DNA of 28,099 nucleotides from Campylobacterales bacterium (GTDB taxonomy: Bacteria; Campylobacterota; Campylobacteria; Campylobacterales; QNZT01): NCBI GenBank assembly GCA_027056215.1, contig JALULO010000191.1, forward strand, positions 1 through 28,099, in the 5' to 3' direction. Both the position numbers and the translations under genes were made by a program. The notes below the pieces were generated by a model. That model saw only the letters and a list, made by a program, of their open reading frames with translations, ran no database searches and had not been told where the DNA came from. Positions 1 through 8,548 of this stretch are shown in pieces; the stretch's first letter is position 1; each line of letters starts with the position of its first letter.

Positions 1-23
1 GTTTAAAAAAGGACAATAAATAA

Positions 24-443
24 ATGAGATTTTTTATACTTTATATCGTAATATTTTCTCTGCATCTTTTTGCAGATATAGCTTTAATAAAAACTAAAAA
101 AGGTGATGTTCGATTAAAGAGAAGTTATAAAATCACACTGTTAAAAGTAGGAGATACTTTACGTGAAGATGATATTATTATTACTGGGAAAGATGGCAGT
201 GTAGGAATTATATTTAAAGATGGAACAAGACTCTCGTTAGGTGCAAAAAGCTATATCGTTATTGAAAAGTATTTATTTAAACCTAAAAATAAAGAGTTTG
301 CATTTGATTTAAATATGACAAGGGGGAAAGCACTTTTTGAGTCAGGAGAGTTTGGAAAAAAGGCTCCAAAAGCAGTAAAATTCAAAGTACCTAAAGGTAT
401 CATCGGTATAGATGGTACAAAATTTTATGTTGATATAAAATAA
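24..443 (+). CDS. Secreted FecR-domain protein
   Basis: This 139-residue protein begins with a signal peptide (hydrophobic residues 3-17, likely cleaved after LFA). A FecR-like domain follows (about residues 40-137), recognisable by GDTLREDD, the DGSVGIIFKDGTRLSLG stretch and the closing VPKGIIGIDGT. FecR domains are periplasmic beta-rich modules that bind partners or ligands; this one lacks the cytoplasmic and TM anti-sigma part of classical FecR, so it is probably a free periplasmic protein. A Shine-Dalgarno-like AAAAGGAC lies upstream of the ATG. The gene is 4 nt from the OmpA-like gene, which itself overlaps the CHASE2/HD-GYP gene, so the three are probably one operon. FecR domains are often encoded beside CHASE2 proteins, which suggests, by inference, that it helps present a signal to the CHASE2 sensor. 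The ligand is unknown. Confidence 0.82.
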   Translation: MRFFILYIVIFSLHLFADIALIKTKKGDVRLKRSYKITLLKVGDTLREDDIIITGKDGSVGIIFKDGTRLSLGAKSYIVIEKYLFKPKNKEFAFDLNMTRGKALFESGEFGKKAPKAVKFKVPKGIIGIDGTKFYVDIK

Positions 444-447
444 TCAA

Positions 448-1068
448 ATGAAAGAATTTATAGTTATCACTTTTATCATCGGATTTTTGACAGCTGTACT
501 TTTCCCATATAAACAGGAGAAAACAAAAGTTTCAGCAGACAAAGTTGCTATCATACTTGGAGACAAAAGTGGTAAACACAATGCAATCAATATAGCAGTC
601 AATAAAAACAAACTTCATGTTGACAAACCTCTTACAATGGTAAAAATCAAAGAAGATGGTGCTTTGTCAAAACCAAAAAAAATCTCAAAAAACCTACTTT
701 TAAAAAACTTTGGAGATGTTATAGCCGCAACACCGTCTAAGATGTATGCTACAAATATATTTTTTAAAAAAGGGATTCTCTTATCTTCGTCTGAAAAAGA
801 GCATTTTAAAAAAATCAAAGAAGAGATAAAAAAAAGAGCTCCATGTGAAATTGATATTATAGGGCATAGCGATAGAAAAGGGTTTAGAAAAAAGAATTTG
901 CTGATTTCAAAAAAGAGAGCATTGTTAGTCAAAAAGATATTAGAGCAAATGGATATAGATATCAAAGCGATACACCTCTCTTCTGTGGGAGAAGAGAATA
1001 CGCTTGTTCCTACAAAAGATGCAGTTCCAGAGCCTAAAAACAGACGTGTTGAAATAAAGATTCGATGA
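448..1068 (+). CDS. OmpA C-terminal-like (peptidoglycan-binding) protein
   Basis: The 206-residue product has an N-terminal hydrophobic segment (residues 4-20), acting as a signal or membrane anchor, and a lysine-rich linker. Its OmpA/MotB-type peptidoglycan-binding domain covers about residues 100-206. Diagnostic features are IDIIGHSDRKG (135-145), the helix LLISKKRALLVKKIL (151-165) and the closing NRRVEI (198-203). Such domains bind the diaminopimelate of peptidoglycan. No clear Shine-Dalgarno is present, and the start lies 4 nt after the fecR-like stop, so translation is probably coupled. Its stop codon overlaps the next start (ATGA at 1065-1068). Within this operon it could tether the sensing apparatus to the cell wall; that role is inference. 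Confidence 0.82.
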   Translation: MKEFIVITFIIGFLTAVLFPYKQEKTKVSADKVAIILGDKSGKHNAINIAVNKNKLHVDKPLTMVKIKEDGALSKPKKISKNLLLKNFGDVIAATPSKMYATNIFFKKGILLSSSEKEHFKKIKEEIKKRAPCEIDIIGHSDRKGFRKKNLLISKKRALLVKKILEQMDIDIKAIHLSSVGEENTLVPTKDAVPEPKNRRVEIKIR

Positions 1069-2990
1069 AAATAAAACATTCAAAACCTTATATCATCATC
1101 ATAATTACAATGATGATATATGCATGGTTGTATCAAACACACTATCTTGAAATAGTTGATCATAAAGTATATGATTTTTTTACCAAAAGATATGATTTTA
1201 AGAAAGATGAAAAAAATAAAATTGAGCCCTCTGTTGTAATAGTTGAAATAGATAAAAAAAGTATAGATAGTTTGGGGCAGTGGCCTTGGCCAAGAATCAT
1301 TACTGCAAATCTTATTGAAAAAATTCATAAAGTCCATCCAGCTGTCATAGGTGTGAATATTATGTTTAGACATCCTGATAAAAGTTCACCTGTAACAATC
1401 TCGAAATTTTATCAAAATTATCTGAATTATAATTTGAAGATATCTGGTCTTGACAAAAAGTTTTTTGACAATGATAAAATACTTACACAAGCTCTTAAAA
1501 ATTCAAAATCCGTATTGCCAATTTTGTTTGGGAACACAGACCAATTGCTAAAAAACTGTACTTTAAAATCAACACTCACAAGTGCTCTAAAAGATACTTC
1601 TACCTTGTACAGTGCCTCATCTATACTATGCAATATGAAGGAGTTTCAAAATGCTGCATGTGCAGTAGGTTTTATAAACACCACTATAGACAGTGATGAT
1701 ATAGTGAGAAAAACACCACTTTTTATCAAATATAAGGATACTATAGTTCCTTCATTTGCATTGGCAACTTTACTTTGCGTAGATAAAAAGATTGAATTTC
1801 CCTCGAAAAATAGTATTTCACTTTTGGGACATGATTTTAAAATAAACGATGCATCAGAAGTATCACTTTACTTTTATAAACCATCTCGTTATAAGCATGT
1901 ATCGGCAATAGATATTTTAGATGGGTCGGTATTTATGCAAATGTTTACAGGAAAAATCGTTTTAATAGGAACATCTGTTATCGGTGCTACAAATGAACAT
2001 ATGGTTGCCAAAGGATATATGTTAAGTGGTACGGATATAAGTGCTACAGTGATAGAAAATATATTAAATGATCATATTATTTGGCAACCAAATTTTATGA
2101 AGAGTATCAACTTACTGATAGCTTTTTTGATCTCGATTATTATGACATTATTACTTTATAAAAACAAAAATTATTTATTTGCTTTCCTCTATCTCTCTAT
2201 CTTTGTTGTCTCGTTTGTAATAGTAGTTATTACTTTTCAGTATGGTATATATTTAAGACCTACGTATTTGTGGGTTCCCATATTGATTCATCTTGGATTA
2301 TTAAGCTTGGTTTTATTTTATGTTTATAACAAAGAAAAAAAGTTATATTATGAAGAACTTTCAAATTCCCATGCAGCAGCGTTAGAGAGTATGGTTCTTG
2401 TTGCGGGTATCAAAGACTTTGAAACAGGTGCTCATCTGAAACGAACAAAAGAATATATAAAAATACTTGCCCAGTATCTACAAAAACATGATATGAACAA
2501 AGAAGATATTAGTGAGTATTTTTTAGAAAATATTTACCATTCTGCGCCACTTCATGATATTGGTAAAGTTGGGATTCCAGATGCGGTATTGCAAAAACCA
2601 GGTAAATTGACAGATCAAGAGTTTGCTATCATGAAGAAGCATCCAAAACTTGGTATGGAAATCATCTCTGATGCAATGAAATCATATCCGAAAAACAACT
2701 TCTTAAAAACAGCCTATAATATTACCTATTATCACCATGAAAAATGGGATGGTTCTGGTTACCCTTTGGGTTTAAAAGGTGAGAAAATACCCCTTGAAGC
2801 AAGATTGATGGCATTGGTAGATGTATATGATGCTCTGATATCAAGGCGATGTTATAAAGATGCTTTTACTTTTGAAGATGCGGAGAGGATTATTATCTCA
2901 CAAAGCGGTAAACATTTTGATCCGATTATTGTAGATGCATTTATTATGGTCAAAGATGGGTTTCGCGATATTGCATTAAGGCATCACTAA
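1065..2990 (+). CDS. CHASE2-sensor HD-GYP phosphodiesterase
   Basis: This 641-residue membrane signalling protein has TM1 at about residues 8-24, an extracytoplasmic CHASE2 sensor domain (about 30-340, including GQWPWPR at 71-77 and KIVLIGTS at 297-304), three more TM helices (about 347-365, 370-391 and 401-421) and a cytoplasmic HD-GYP domain (about 434-635). Expected metal and catalytic residues are visible: H457 in GAHLKR, H497-D498 in HDIGK, H557-H558 in HHEKWDG, GYP at 565-567 and D586 in DVYDA. HD-GYP proteins hydrolyse cyclic-di-GMP to pGpG or GMP, so the expected role is lowering c-di-GMP in response to an envelope signal. Translation is coupled to the OmpA-like gene by an ATGA overlap. 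CHASE2 is more often joined to adenylate or diguanylate cyclases. The stop is 2 nt from the convergent Sel1 gene. Confidence 0.9.
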   Translation: MKIKHSKPYIIIIITMMIYAWLYQTHYLEIVDHKVYDFFTKRYDFKKDEKNKIEPSVVIVEIDKKSIDSLGQWPWPRIITANLIEKIHKVHPAVIGVNIMFRHPDKSSPVTISKFYQNYLNYNLKISGLDKKFFDNDKILTQALKNSKSVLPILFGNTDQLLKNCTLKSTLTSALKDTSTLYSASSILCNMKEFQNAACAVGFINTTIDSDDIVRKTPLFIKYKDTIVPSFALATLLCVDKKIEFPSKNSISLLGHDFKINDASEVSLYFYKPSRYKHVSAIDILDGSVFMQMFTGKIVLIGTSVIGATNEHMVAKGYMLSGTDISATVIENILNDHIIWQPNFMKSINLLIAFLISIIMTLLLYKNKNYLFAFLYLSIFVVSFVIVVITFQYGIYLRPTYLWVPILIHLGLLSLVLFYVYNKEKKLYYEELSNSHAAALESMVLVAGIKDFETGAHLKRTKEYIKILAQYLQKHDMNKEDISEYFLENIYHSAPLHDIGKVGIPDAVLQKPGKLTDQEFAIMKKHPKLGMEIISDAMKSYPKNNFLKTAYNITYYHHEKWDGSGYPLGLKGEKIPLEARLMALVDVYDALISRRCYKDAFTFEDAERIIISQSGKHFDPIIVDAFIMVKDGFRDIALRHH

Positions 2991-2992
2991 AA

Positions 2993-3682
2993 TTAAAAAA
3001 CGATTTTCCCTTGATCTTGTAATCCTGAAATAATCTCTTTTGCTTTTGCATGCCCTTGAAAGGCTGCTTTTCTACACCATTGTAGTGCCTTCTCATGGTC
3101 TTGCTCCACGCCTTCACCTCTATCATATAACATGCCTAGATTGTATTGTGCGGCGGAGAGTTCTTTTTCGGCTGCACGGGAAAAACAGACATATGCACGA
3201 TGAAAATTTTGCTCCACACCGCGCCCTTCTTTGTAAAGAACACCAAGATTGTTAAATGCTTCCATATGACCTCTCTTCGCGGCCTCCTCATACCAAAATG
3301 CAGCTTCTGAAAAGTTTTGTACACAGCCTGCACCTTGTTCAAACATCAGTGCCACTTCATACATCGCTAAATCGACACCGGCTACAGCAGAGCGTAAAAA
3401 TAGTTCATGTGCTTTGAAAATATCTTGGTCGATATATTGGTTTGAGTTGGCATACATCAAACCAAGATTAAAGAGGGCATAAGGTTGTTCTTTTTTAATG
3501 GCTTCTTCATATAACGCAATGGCTTTTGCTTCATCTTTTGTTACAGCTTGTCCTGTTTGATACATATATCCAAGGGAAGTTTGGGCATCAGTATCGCCTT
3601 CATTCGCAAGTTTTTCATAGGCTACAAAAGCTTCTTCATATTGTTGTGTGTTATATAGTTTATGTGCAGTTTGAAGTGTCAT
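2993..3682 (-). CDS. Sel1-like repeat protein
   Basis: The 229-residue protein is built almost entirely of Sel1-type (TPR-like) alpha/alpha repeats. Examples are DAQTSLGYMYQTG, ALFNLGLMYANS, AFNNLGVLYKEGRGVEQNF and AQYNLGMLYDRGEGVEQDH, about five full repeats in all. There is no signal peptide, so it is probably cytoplasmic, unlike the secreted Cys-rich Sel1 proteins (Hcp family) of Helicobacter and Campylobacter. Repeats of this kind form protein-binding solenoids and the partner is unknown. Its ATG overlaps the rarA stop (ATGA, 3679-3682), so it is translationally coupled as the last gene of the minus-strand operon. It meets the HD-GYP gene tail to tail. Confidence 0.85.
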   Translation of the reverse strand: MTLQTAHKLYNTQQYEEAFVAYEKLANEGDTDAQTSLGYMYQTGQAVTKDEAKAIALYEEAIKKEQPYALFNLGLMYANSNQYIDQDIFKAHELFLRSAVAGVDLAMYEVALMFEQGAGCVQNFSEAAFWYEEAAKRGHMEAFNNLGVLYKEGRGVEQNFHRAYVCFSRAAEKELSAAQYNLGMLYDRGEGVEQDHEKALQWCRKAAFQGHAKAKEIISGLQDQGKIVF

Positions 3683-4869
3683 GATTGTTTTCCTTTTATT
3701 TTCTCAAGCCAGTCATCTAAAGTCTTTTCAAATCCTATTTTAGCAGATTTGTAAAACTTTATTGGTTTTGTAAGATAGTTTTGTTTGATCCATCCTCCAA
3801 AATCGTGTGGATAAAGGTAGCCTTTAGGAGAGGGGCTTTTAAGATGATCTGGCACGGGGAGTGATGGATTGTTTTGTACATAGGCTAGGGCATCATTGAT
3901 CGCATTATACGCACTATTTGATTTTGGTGAAGATGTTAAGTATATCACACATTGTGATAGTATGATGCGGCTTTCAGGGTAGCCGATTTTAGAGACGGCA
4001 TGCATCGTGGAGACGGCAAGATTTAATGCATTTGGATTTGCATTGCCTATATCTTCACTGGCTAAAATAACCAACCGTCTGGCGATAAATTCTGGGTTTT
4101 CAGCGCCGTCGATGAGTCTGGCTAGATAGTAAAGTGCCGCATCTACATCGCTTCCGCGAATACTTTTGATCAATGCACTGGCAAGATTATAGTGTGTATC
4201 ATCGCTACTAGTTCCATCTTTTAGCATGGTGGGGCGTAGGGATTTGAGTGTTTTCAGGGTGATATGCGTATCTACTTTGATTGCAAATTCAAGTAGATTT
4301 AAAAGTGCTCTGCTATCTCCGGCTGAGGAGTTGATAAGATAATCTTTAGCATCTTCATCTATTGTAAAATCCACTTTGTTTTGTACTCTTTCTAAAAGGT
4401 CAGATAAATCATCATACGAGAGTGGTTTGAACTCAAAAAGCATAGAACGAGAGCGTATGCCAGAAGTCAAAGAGAAGTAGGGGTTTTCCGTTGAAGCACC
4501 TATAACAATAGCGATATTTTCTTCCATGGGGATAAGTAAGACCTCTTGTTGCGTCTTACTAAGGCGATGTACTTCATCGACAAAGATAACAGGTTTGATC
4601 AGTGTACCTTTATACTGGGCAAATATCTTTCTAAATTGCTCAACTTTTAAGCTGGTTGCATCAAGTTCATAAAAAGGTGCATCAAGGGATTTGGCAATAA
4701 TCTTTGCCATCGTTGTTTTACCACATCCTGGAGGACCAAAAAAGAAGGAGTGGGGGATATTGCCAGATTGTAAAAGTTTGTAGAAAGCACTGTGTGGTGA
4801 GACAAGATGTTTCTGTCCCACCACTTCTTCGACCATTTTAGGGCGAAAGATTTTAGCAAAATTAGTCAC
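3679..4869 (-). CDS. rarA: Replication-associated AAA+ ATPase RarA/MgsA
   Basis: The 396-residue AAA+ protein has Walker A GPPGCGKT (residues 45-52), Walker B VIFVDE (94-99), sensor 1 GASTEN (124-129) and the SRS arginine-finger region (140-142). The MgsA/RarA C-terminal tetramerisation domain includes the hallmark YLYPHDFGGWIKQNYL near the end. RarA acts at stalled replication forks with the polymerase clamp loader and SSB. The start is GTG at 4867-4869, inside the end of rluB (8-nt overlap). This start is preferred because the conserved RPKMVEEVVGQKHL block begins only nine residues in, leaving no room for a later ATG. It sits between rluB and a Sel1 gene to which it is ATGA-coupled. Confidence 0.93.
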   Translation of the reverse strand: MTNFAKIFRPKMVEEVVGQKHLVSPHSAFYKLLQSGNIPHSFFFGPPGCGKTTMAKIIAKSLDAPFYELDATSLKVEQFRKIFAQYKGTLIKPVIFVDEVHRLSKTQQEVLLIPMEENIAIVIGASTENPYFSLTSGIRSRSMLFEFKPLSYDDLSDLLERVQNKVDFTIDEDAKDYLINSSAGDSRALLNLLEFAIKVDTHITLKTLKSLRPTMLKDGTSSDDTHYNLASALIKSIRGSDVDAALYYLARLIDGAENPEFIARRLVILASEDIGNANPNALNLAVSTMHAVSKIGYPESRIILSQCVIYLTSSPKSNSAYNAINDALAYVQNNPSLPVPDHLKSPSPKGYLYPHDFGGWIKQNYLTKPIKFYKSAKIGFEKTLDDWLEKIKGKQS

Positions 4870-5638
4870 GTTTAGTTTTCAATCCTTGTAAATAGGTGTG
4901 TAGTGAATGATATTCGGTTTTTGTCAAAAAGCGGCTTTTCCCTGGAGCAATATCTAAGCTAACTCCTCCAAACTCTACACGTTTTAAGTCCATTACGTCT
5001 GCATCAAAGTAACCAAAAAAGCGTCTTAATTCCCTATTCTTACCTTCATTGATAGCTACTTTAAGCTTGGTATAGCCACCACTTTCTTTTTGAATTTTGT
5101 ACCATAAAAATGGTGCAAAGTCCATCGAAACGATATCGGTTTTGGCGTGTGCACCTTTGGTTGCAACATCTGCATGAAGACCTTTTTTCATCGCTTCTTG
5201 AATAGTCTCAGTAACATTACCTTTTATCTTTAAAAAGTAGACTCTCTCCAGGTTACTCGTCATCAAAGTTGTGGCGATATCTGGCGCATCGGTTAAAAGG
5301 ACAAGACCCTCACTGGCAAAATCGAGTCTTCCGATTGGGATAAAGTGATGGTATCTTTTGGAAAGATTATCATAAATGGTTTTGCGACCTCTATCATCTT
5401 TTTTTGTGACGAGTTCACCTTTTTTCTTATTGTATACCAAGACAGTAAACTCATTTTTAGGATGAACAAAACGTCCTTTGAGGTATACTTTATCACCTTT
5501 TTGTACTTTTGTGGAGAGATCTTCGATTACCTTTCCTTTGATTTTGATATGACCATTTTTGATAAGTTCATCTGCTTCACGTCGTGAATACCTTGTATTA
5601 TGTGAAAGATATTTGTTTAATCTTATGCCATCATTCAT
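4862..5638 (-). CDS. rluB: RsuA/RluB-family 23S rRNA pseudouridine synthase
   Basis: The 258-residue product has an N-terminal S4 RNA-binding domain (residues 4-60, RLNKYLSHNTRYSRREADELI) and an RsuA/RluB/E/F catalytic domain. The motif GRLDFASEGLVLLTD contains the catalytic aspartate D106, and EGKNRELRRFF lies further on. The S4 domain and overall layout favour RluB, which modifies a uridine in the peptidyl-transferase region of 23S rRNA, but the exact target (RluB versus RluE, RluF or RsuA) cannot be fixed from sequence alone. The ATG overlaps the kdsD stop in an ATGA (5635-5638) and the 3' end overlaps rarA. Its place downstream of ksgA and rnj puts several RNA-processing functions in one transcript. 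Confidence 0.88.
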   Translation of the reverse strand: MNDGIRLNKYLSHNTRYSRREADELIKNGHIKIKGKVIEDLSTKVQKGDKVYLKGRFVHPKNEFTVLVYNKKKGELVTKKDDRGRKTIYDNLSKRYHHFIPIGRLDFASEGLVLLTDAPDIATTLMTSNLERVYFLKIKGNVTETIQEAMKKGLHADVATKGAHAKTDIVSMDFAPFLWYKIQKESGGYTKLKVAINEGKNRELRRFFGYFDADVMDLKRVEFGGVSLDIAPGKSRFLTKTEYHSLHTYLQGLKTKRD

Positions 5639-6600
5639 TTTATTCCTGCTTCTATGAGGTCATGGATATGTAGTATCCCCTCGATATTTTTTTCTGTATC
5701 TGTTATAACAAGATGTTGCAATTTATTTTCTTCGATGATTTTCAAAGCATCACTTGCGAGCATATTAGCATCGGTGATATATCTTGGATTTTTAGTGGCA
5801 TAGTCACTTGCTTTTGCACTGAGTGAAAAATCTTCTTTCATCAAAGCACGTCTTAGATCACCATCACTCAGTACACCTTGGAGCTTTCCATCTTTTGAGA
5901 TGAGTACATTTCCAAGTCTTCCTTCACTCATAACGACGATAGTATCTTTGAGTGGGGTATCTGGTGTAACGATGGGGAGATTTTCATCTCTCATGATATC
6001 TTTTATTTTGATAAAAAGCATTTTACCCAGACTGCCCCCTGGATGAAAAGAGGCAAAATCCTCTTTTTTAAATCCTTGTTTTTCCATCATACAAACTGCC
6101 AGTGCATCACCTAACGCCATAGTTAAAGTTGTTGATGAAGTAGGGGCAACACCGAGTGGGCATGCCTCTTTTGTGATAGCGATAGGAATCAGTACATCTG
6201 CATATTTTCCCAGAGTTGAATCTTTGCTTTTTGCCATACCTATGAGCGGTATATCGAAACGTTTGATATGGGGAAGTATTTTGGTTAATTCTTCACTTTC
6301 TCCACTATAACTTATTGCCAAAACAGTATCTTCTTTGCCAATCATGCCAAGATCACCGTGCAGTGCTTCAGTAGGATGTAAAAAGAAACTACTTGTGCCT
6401 GTACTGGCAAAAGTAGCAGCCATTTTACTGCCTACAAGTCCACTTTTTCCCACGCCTGTGATGATAAGTTTACCTTTAGTAGCAGCGATGATTTTTACTG
6501 CCTGCTCGATCTCTTTTCCTAAGGTTTGTGCACTGTCGTGTAACTCTTTTGCTTCAACAAGTAGAACATTTTTTGCGATATCAATAAAATTCATAATCAT
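5635..6600 (-). CDS. kdsD: D-arabinose 5-phosphate isomerase (KpsF/GutQ family)
   Basis: The 321-residue protein has an N-terminal SIS sugar-isomerase domain (about residues 35-170: TGVGKSGLVGSKMAATFAS, HGDLGMI, SYSGESEEL, PTSSTTLTMALGDALA) and two C-terminal CBS domains (about 203-321). K52, H81 and H186 (HPGGSLGK) lie in the conserved positions of this family. It interconverts ribulose 5-phosphate and arabinose 5-phosphate, the first step towards Kdo for lipopolysaccharide. The start overlaps the rnj stop as TAATG, so it is coupled; a second Met (residue 3) is a possible alternative start. Position next to rnj matches the ksgA-rnj-kpsF order I recall in Helicobacter. Confidence 0.92.
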   Translation of the reverse strand: MIMNFIDIAKNVLLVEAKELHDSAQTLGKEIEQAVKIIAATKGKLIITGVGKSGLVGSKMAATFASTGTSSFFLHPTEALHGDLGMIGKEDTVLAISYSGESEELTKILPHIKRFDIPLIGMAKSKDSTLGKYADVLIPIAITKEACPLGVAPTSSTTLTMALGDALAVCMMEKQGFKKEDFASFHPGGSLGKMLFIKIKDIMRDENLPIVTPDTPLKDTIVVMSEGRLGNVLISKDGKLQGVLSDGDLRRALMKEDFSLSAKASDYATKNPRYITDANMLASDALKIIEENKLQHLVITDTEKNIEGILHIHDLIEAGIK

Positions 6601-8540
6601 TACATCAAAAATATTGTGGGTACAATTGTTGGGTATTTTTTCTTTTGTCTAAAGATGTGTTTACGCACCACTTGTCGGATACCATTTTCTATACCTCTTT
6701 GATCTTCAAATAGTTGTGGTTTAGCATTGATCAAGAATTGGTCTAGTATCTCTTCCATCTCTTTTGAAAAAGCTTTGTCTCTGCGATCGGGTACGATTCC
6801 ATATGTTCTAACAACTGGTTTAGAAATCAATTTTTTAGTTTGTTTATCGATCTGAGCAACGATCATCACGACACCAGCTTCCGCGAGATTCTGCCTGTCC
6901 ATGATAACATCATCATCGACTTGCTTATTTATTTGGTTGTCAATATATGTTTTTCCTGATTTAACAGTTCCTACTTTTTTCAGTGCTCTTTGTGATACTT
7001 CTATTTGATCACCATCACTCATAAGGTAGATGTTTCTAGGATTTACACCACATGAAATACCGGTTTGAGCGTGTTTATGGATATGATTATATTCACCATG
7101 CACTGGCATAAAAAACTTTGGTTTAACAAGACGAAGCATCAACTTTTGCTCTTCTATGGCAGCGTGACCACTGACATGAATCTCACTAAAATCTTGATAG
7201 GCAACATGTGCACCTGCTTTGATCAAATAGTTTAGAACTCTTGAAACACTTGCTTCATTACCTGGAATTGCTTTTGCTGAGATGATGATTTGATCTGTTG
7301 GTTTGATTTTTACATGACGGTGTTCATCAGTTGCCATTCTGTAAAGAGCACTCATCGTTTCTCCTTGACTACCAGTTGTTACAATCAAAACATCTTTATC
7401 ATCGTATTTGTTTACTTCATGGGGATCTATGAAAATACGACGATCGAGATTTACATATCCTAACTCCATAGCAATATCTAAGTTTCTCTCCATAGAACGA
7501 CCTATGACACATACTTTTCTATTGTATTTGATGCCGTGTGTGATTGCTTGATAAACTCTGTGTATATTAGATGAAAAGGTAGACATGATTACACGACCTT
7601 TAGCATTGTTGAAAATTCTGTCAAAAGTTGGACCAACAGTACTTTCACTTTTGGTGATACCGGCTCTATATGAATTTGTACTATCACTTAAAAGTAGCAA
7701 AACACCTTTTTCACCGTAATGTGCAAATCTATGCAAGTCAGTTGGGTAACCATCTATTGGTGTATGGTCAATCTTAAAATCACCTGTGTGTATGATAGTT
7801 CCTGCTTCGGTAGTGATTGCAAGTGAAGAAGCATCGATGATAGAGTGTGTGACATGCATCCACTCAACTTCAAAATCACCTATTTTATAAACTTTTCTTT
7901 TTTCGATTGGTCTAAAATAACTTTTATCTTTTTTAAGACCGTGTTCGTCGAACTTATTGGAGATCATTCCCAGTGGTAGCGGTGTAGCATATATTGGAAA
8001 TTTGAACTGTTTAAAAAAGTATGGAACCGCACCTATGTGATCTTCATGGGCGTGTGTTATGATGATGGCTTCGATTTTATCTTTAATCTTTCTGATATAA
8101 CTAAAGTCAGGTACCAGTATATCTACACCATGCATATCTTCTGATGGGAAACTCATCCCTATATCAATGATGATCGCAGATGTATTGGTTTCCATGATCA
8201 TAAAGTTACCACCTATCTCACCCAAGCCACCCAAGGGAGTGATTTTAACACTTGCGGAAGTGTTAGCTGGTATTGTGTTAAAAGTAGCTAGGGCATCTGT
8301 ACGTACTTTTTTATTTGCTCTGATAGCTTCTTTGATATCTTTTTCCCATTCTTGATTACCAAGTTTTGCGGAAAATTTAGGAGGACCTTTTCTCTTCTTG
8401 TTTCGGTTTTGCCCTTGTCCCTGACCTTGAGCTTGTGGCTTTTGATTCGGATTTTTATTGGGCTGTCGATTTGGGTTTGGTTTTTTATTTGGATTATTGC
8501 GTGTTTGATTATTGTTTTCTTGTTTGTTGTTTTCTTCCAT
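6600..8540 (-). CDS. rnj: Ribonuclease J
   Basis: The 646-residue protein starts with a low-complexity extension (residues 1-57) rich in Asn, Gln, Lys and Pro, probably disordered. A metallo-beta-lactamase/beta-CASP core follows. The zinc motif HAHEDH is at 163-168, HTGDF lies downstream, and the beta-CASP block SGHAAIEEQKLMLRLVKP with MPVHGEYNH is clear; the C-terminal RNase J domain is present. RNase J is a 5'-3' exonuclease and endonuclease that drives mRNA decay and rRNA maturation. In Helicobacter pylori it also has an N-terminal extension and works with the helicase RhpA. A good Shine-Dalgarno (AGGAAAC) precedes the ATG. It lies 8 nt after ksgA and overlaps kdsD by one base. Confidence 0.95.
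   Translation of the reverse strand: MEENNKQENNNQTRNNPNKKPNPNRQPNKNPNQKPQAQGQGQGQNRNKKRKGPPKFSAKLGNQEWEKDIKEAIRANKKVRTDALATFNTIPANTSASVKITPLGGLGEIGGNFMIMETNTSAIIIDIGMSFPSEDMHGVDILVPDFSYIRKIKDKIEAIIITHAHEDHIGAVPYFFKQFKFPIYATPLPLGMISNKFDEHGLKKDKSYFRPIEKRKVYKIGDFEVEWMHVTHSIIDASSLAITTEAGTIIHTGDFKIDHTPIDGYPTDLHRFAHYGEKGVLLLLSDSTNSYRAGITKSESTVGPTFDRIFNNAKGRVIMSTFSSNIHRVYQAITHGIKYNRKVCVIGRSMERNLDIAMELGYVNLDRRIFIDPHEVNKYDDKDVLIVTTGSQGETMSALYRMATDEHRHVKIKPTDQIIISAKAIPGNEASVSRVLNYLIKAGAHVAYQDFSEIHVSGHAAIEEQKLMLRLVKPKFFMPVHGEYNHIHKHAQTGISCGVNPRNIYLMSDGDQIEVSQRALKKVGTVKSGKTYIDNQINKQVDDDVIMDRQNLAEAGVVMIVAQIDKQTKKLISKPVVRTYGIVPDRRDKAFSKEMEEILDQFLINAKPQLFEDQRGIENGIRQVVRKHIFRQKKKYPTIVPTIFLM
8370..8540 (-). 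repeat. Low-complexity Asn/Gln/Lys/Pro coding tract of rnj
   Basis: The first 57 codons of rnj encode short degenerate units such as NPNKKPNPN, RQPNKNPNQK and QGQGQGQ. At DNA level this is an A-rich imperfect repeat that could vary in length between strains. It is followed by a basic patch, NRNKKRKGPP. Confidence 0.7.
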
Positions 8541-8548
8541 TATGTTTC

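Noticed and set aside
615..1079. 154-codon minus-strand ORF opposite the OmpA-like gene
   Set aside because: It lies wholly opposite a gene with a clear domain; its residues look like a low-complexity reverse translation and no ribosome site is seen.
2988..3000. Shared terminator between the HD-GYP and Sel1 genes
   Set aside because: Only 2 nt separate the stop codons and no stable hairpin is visible there.
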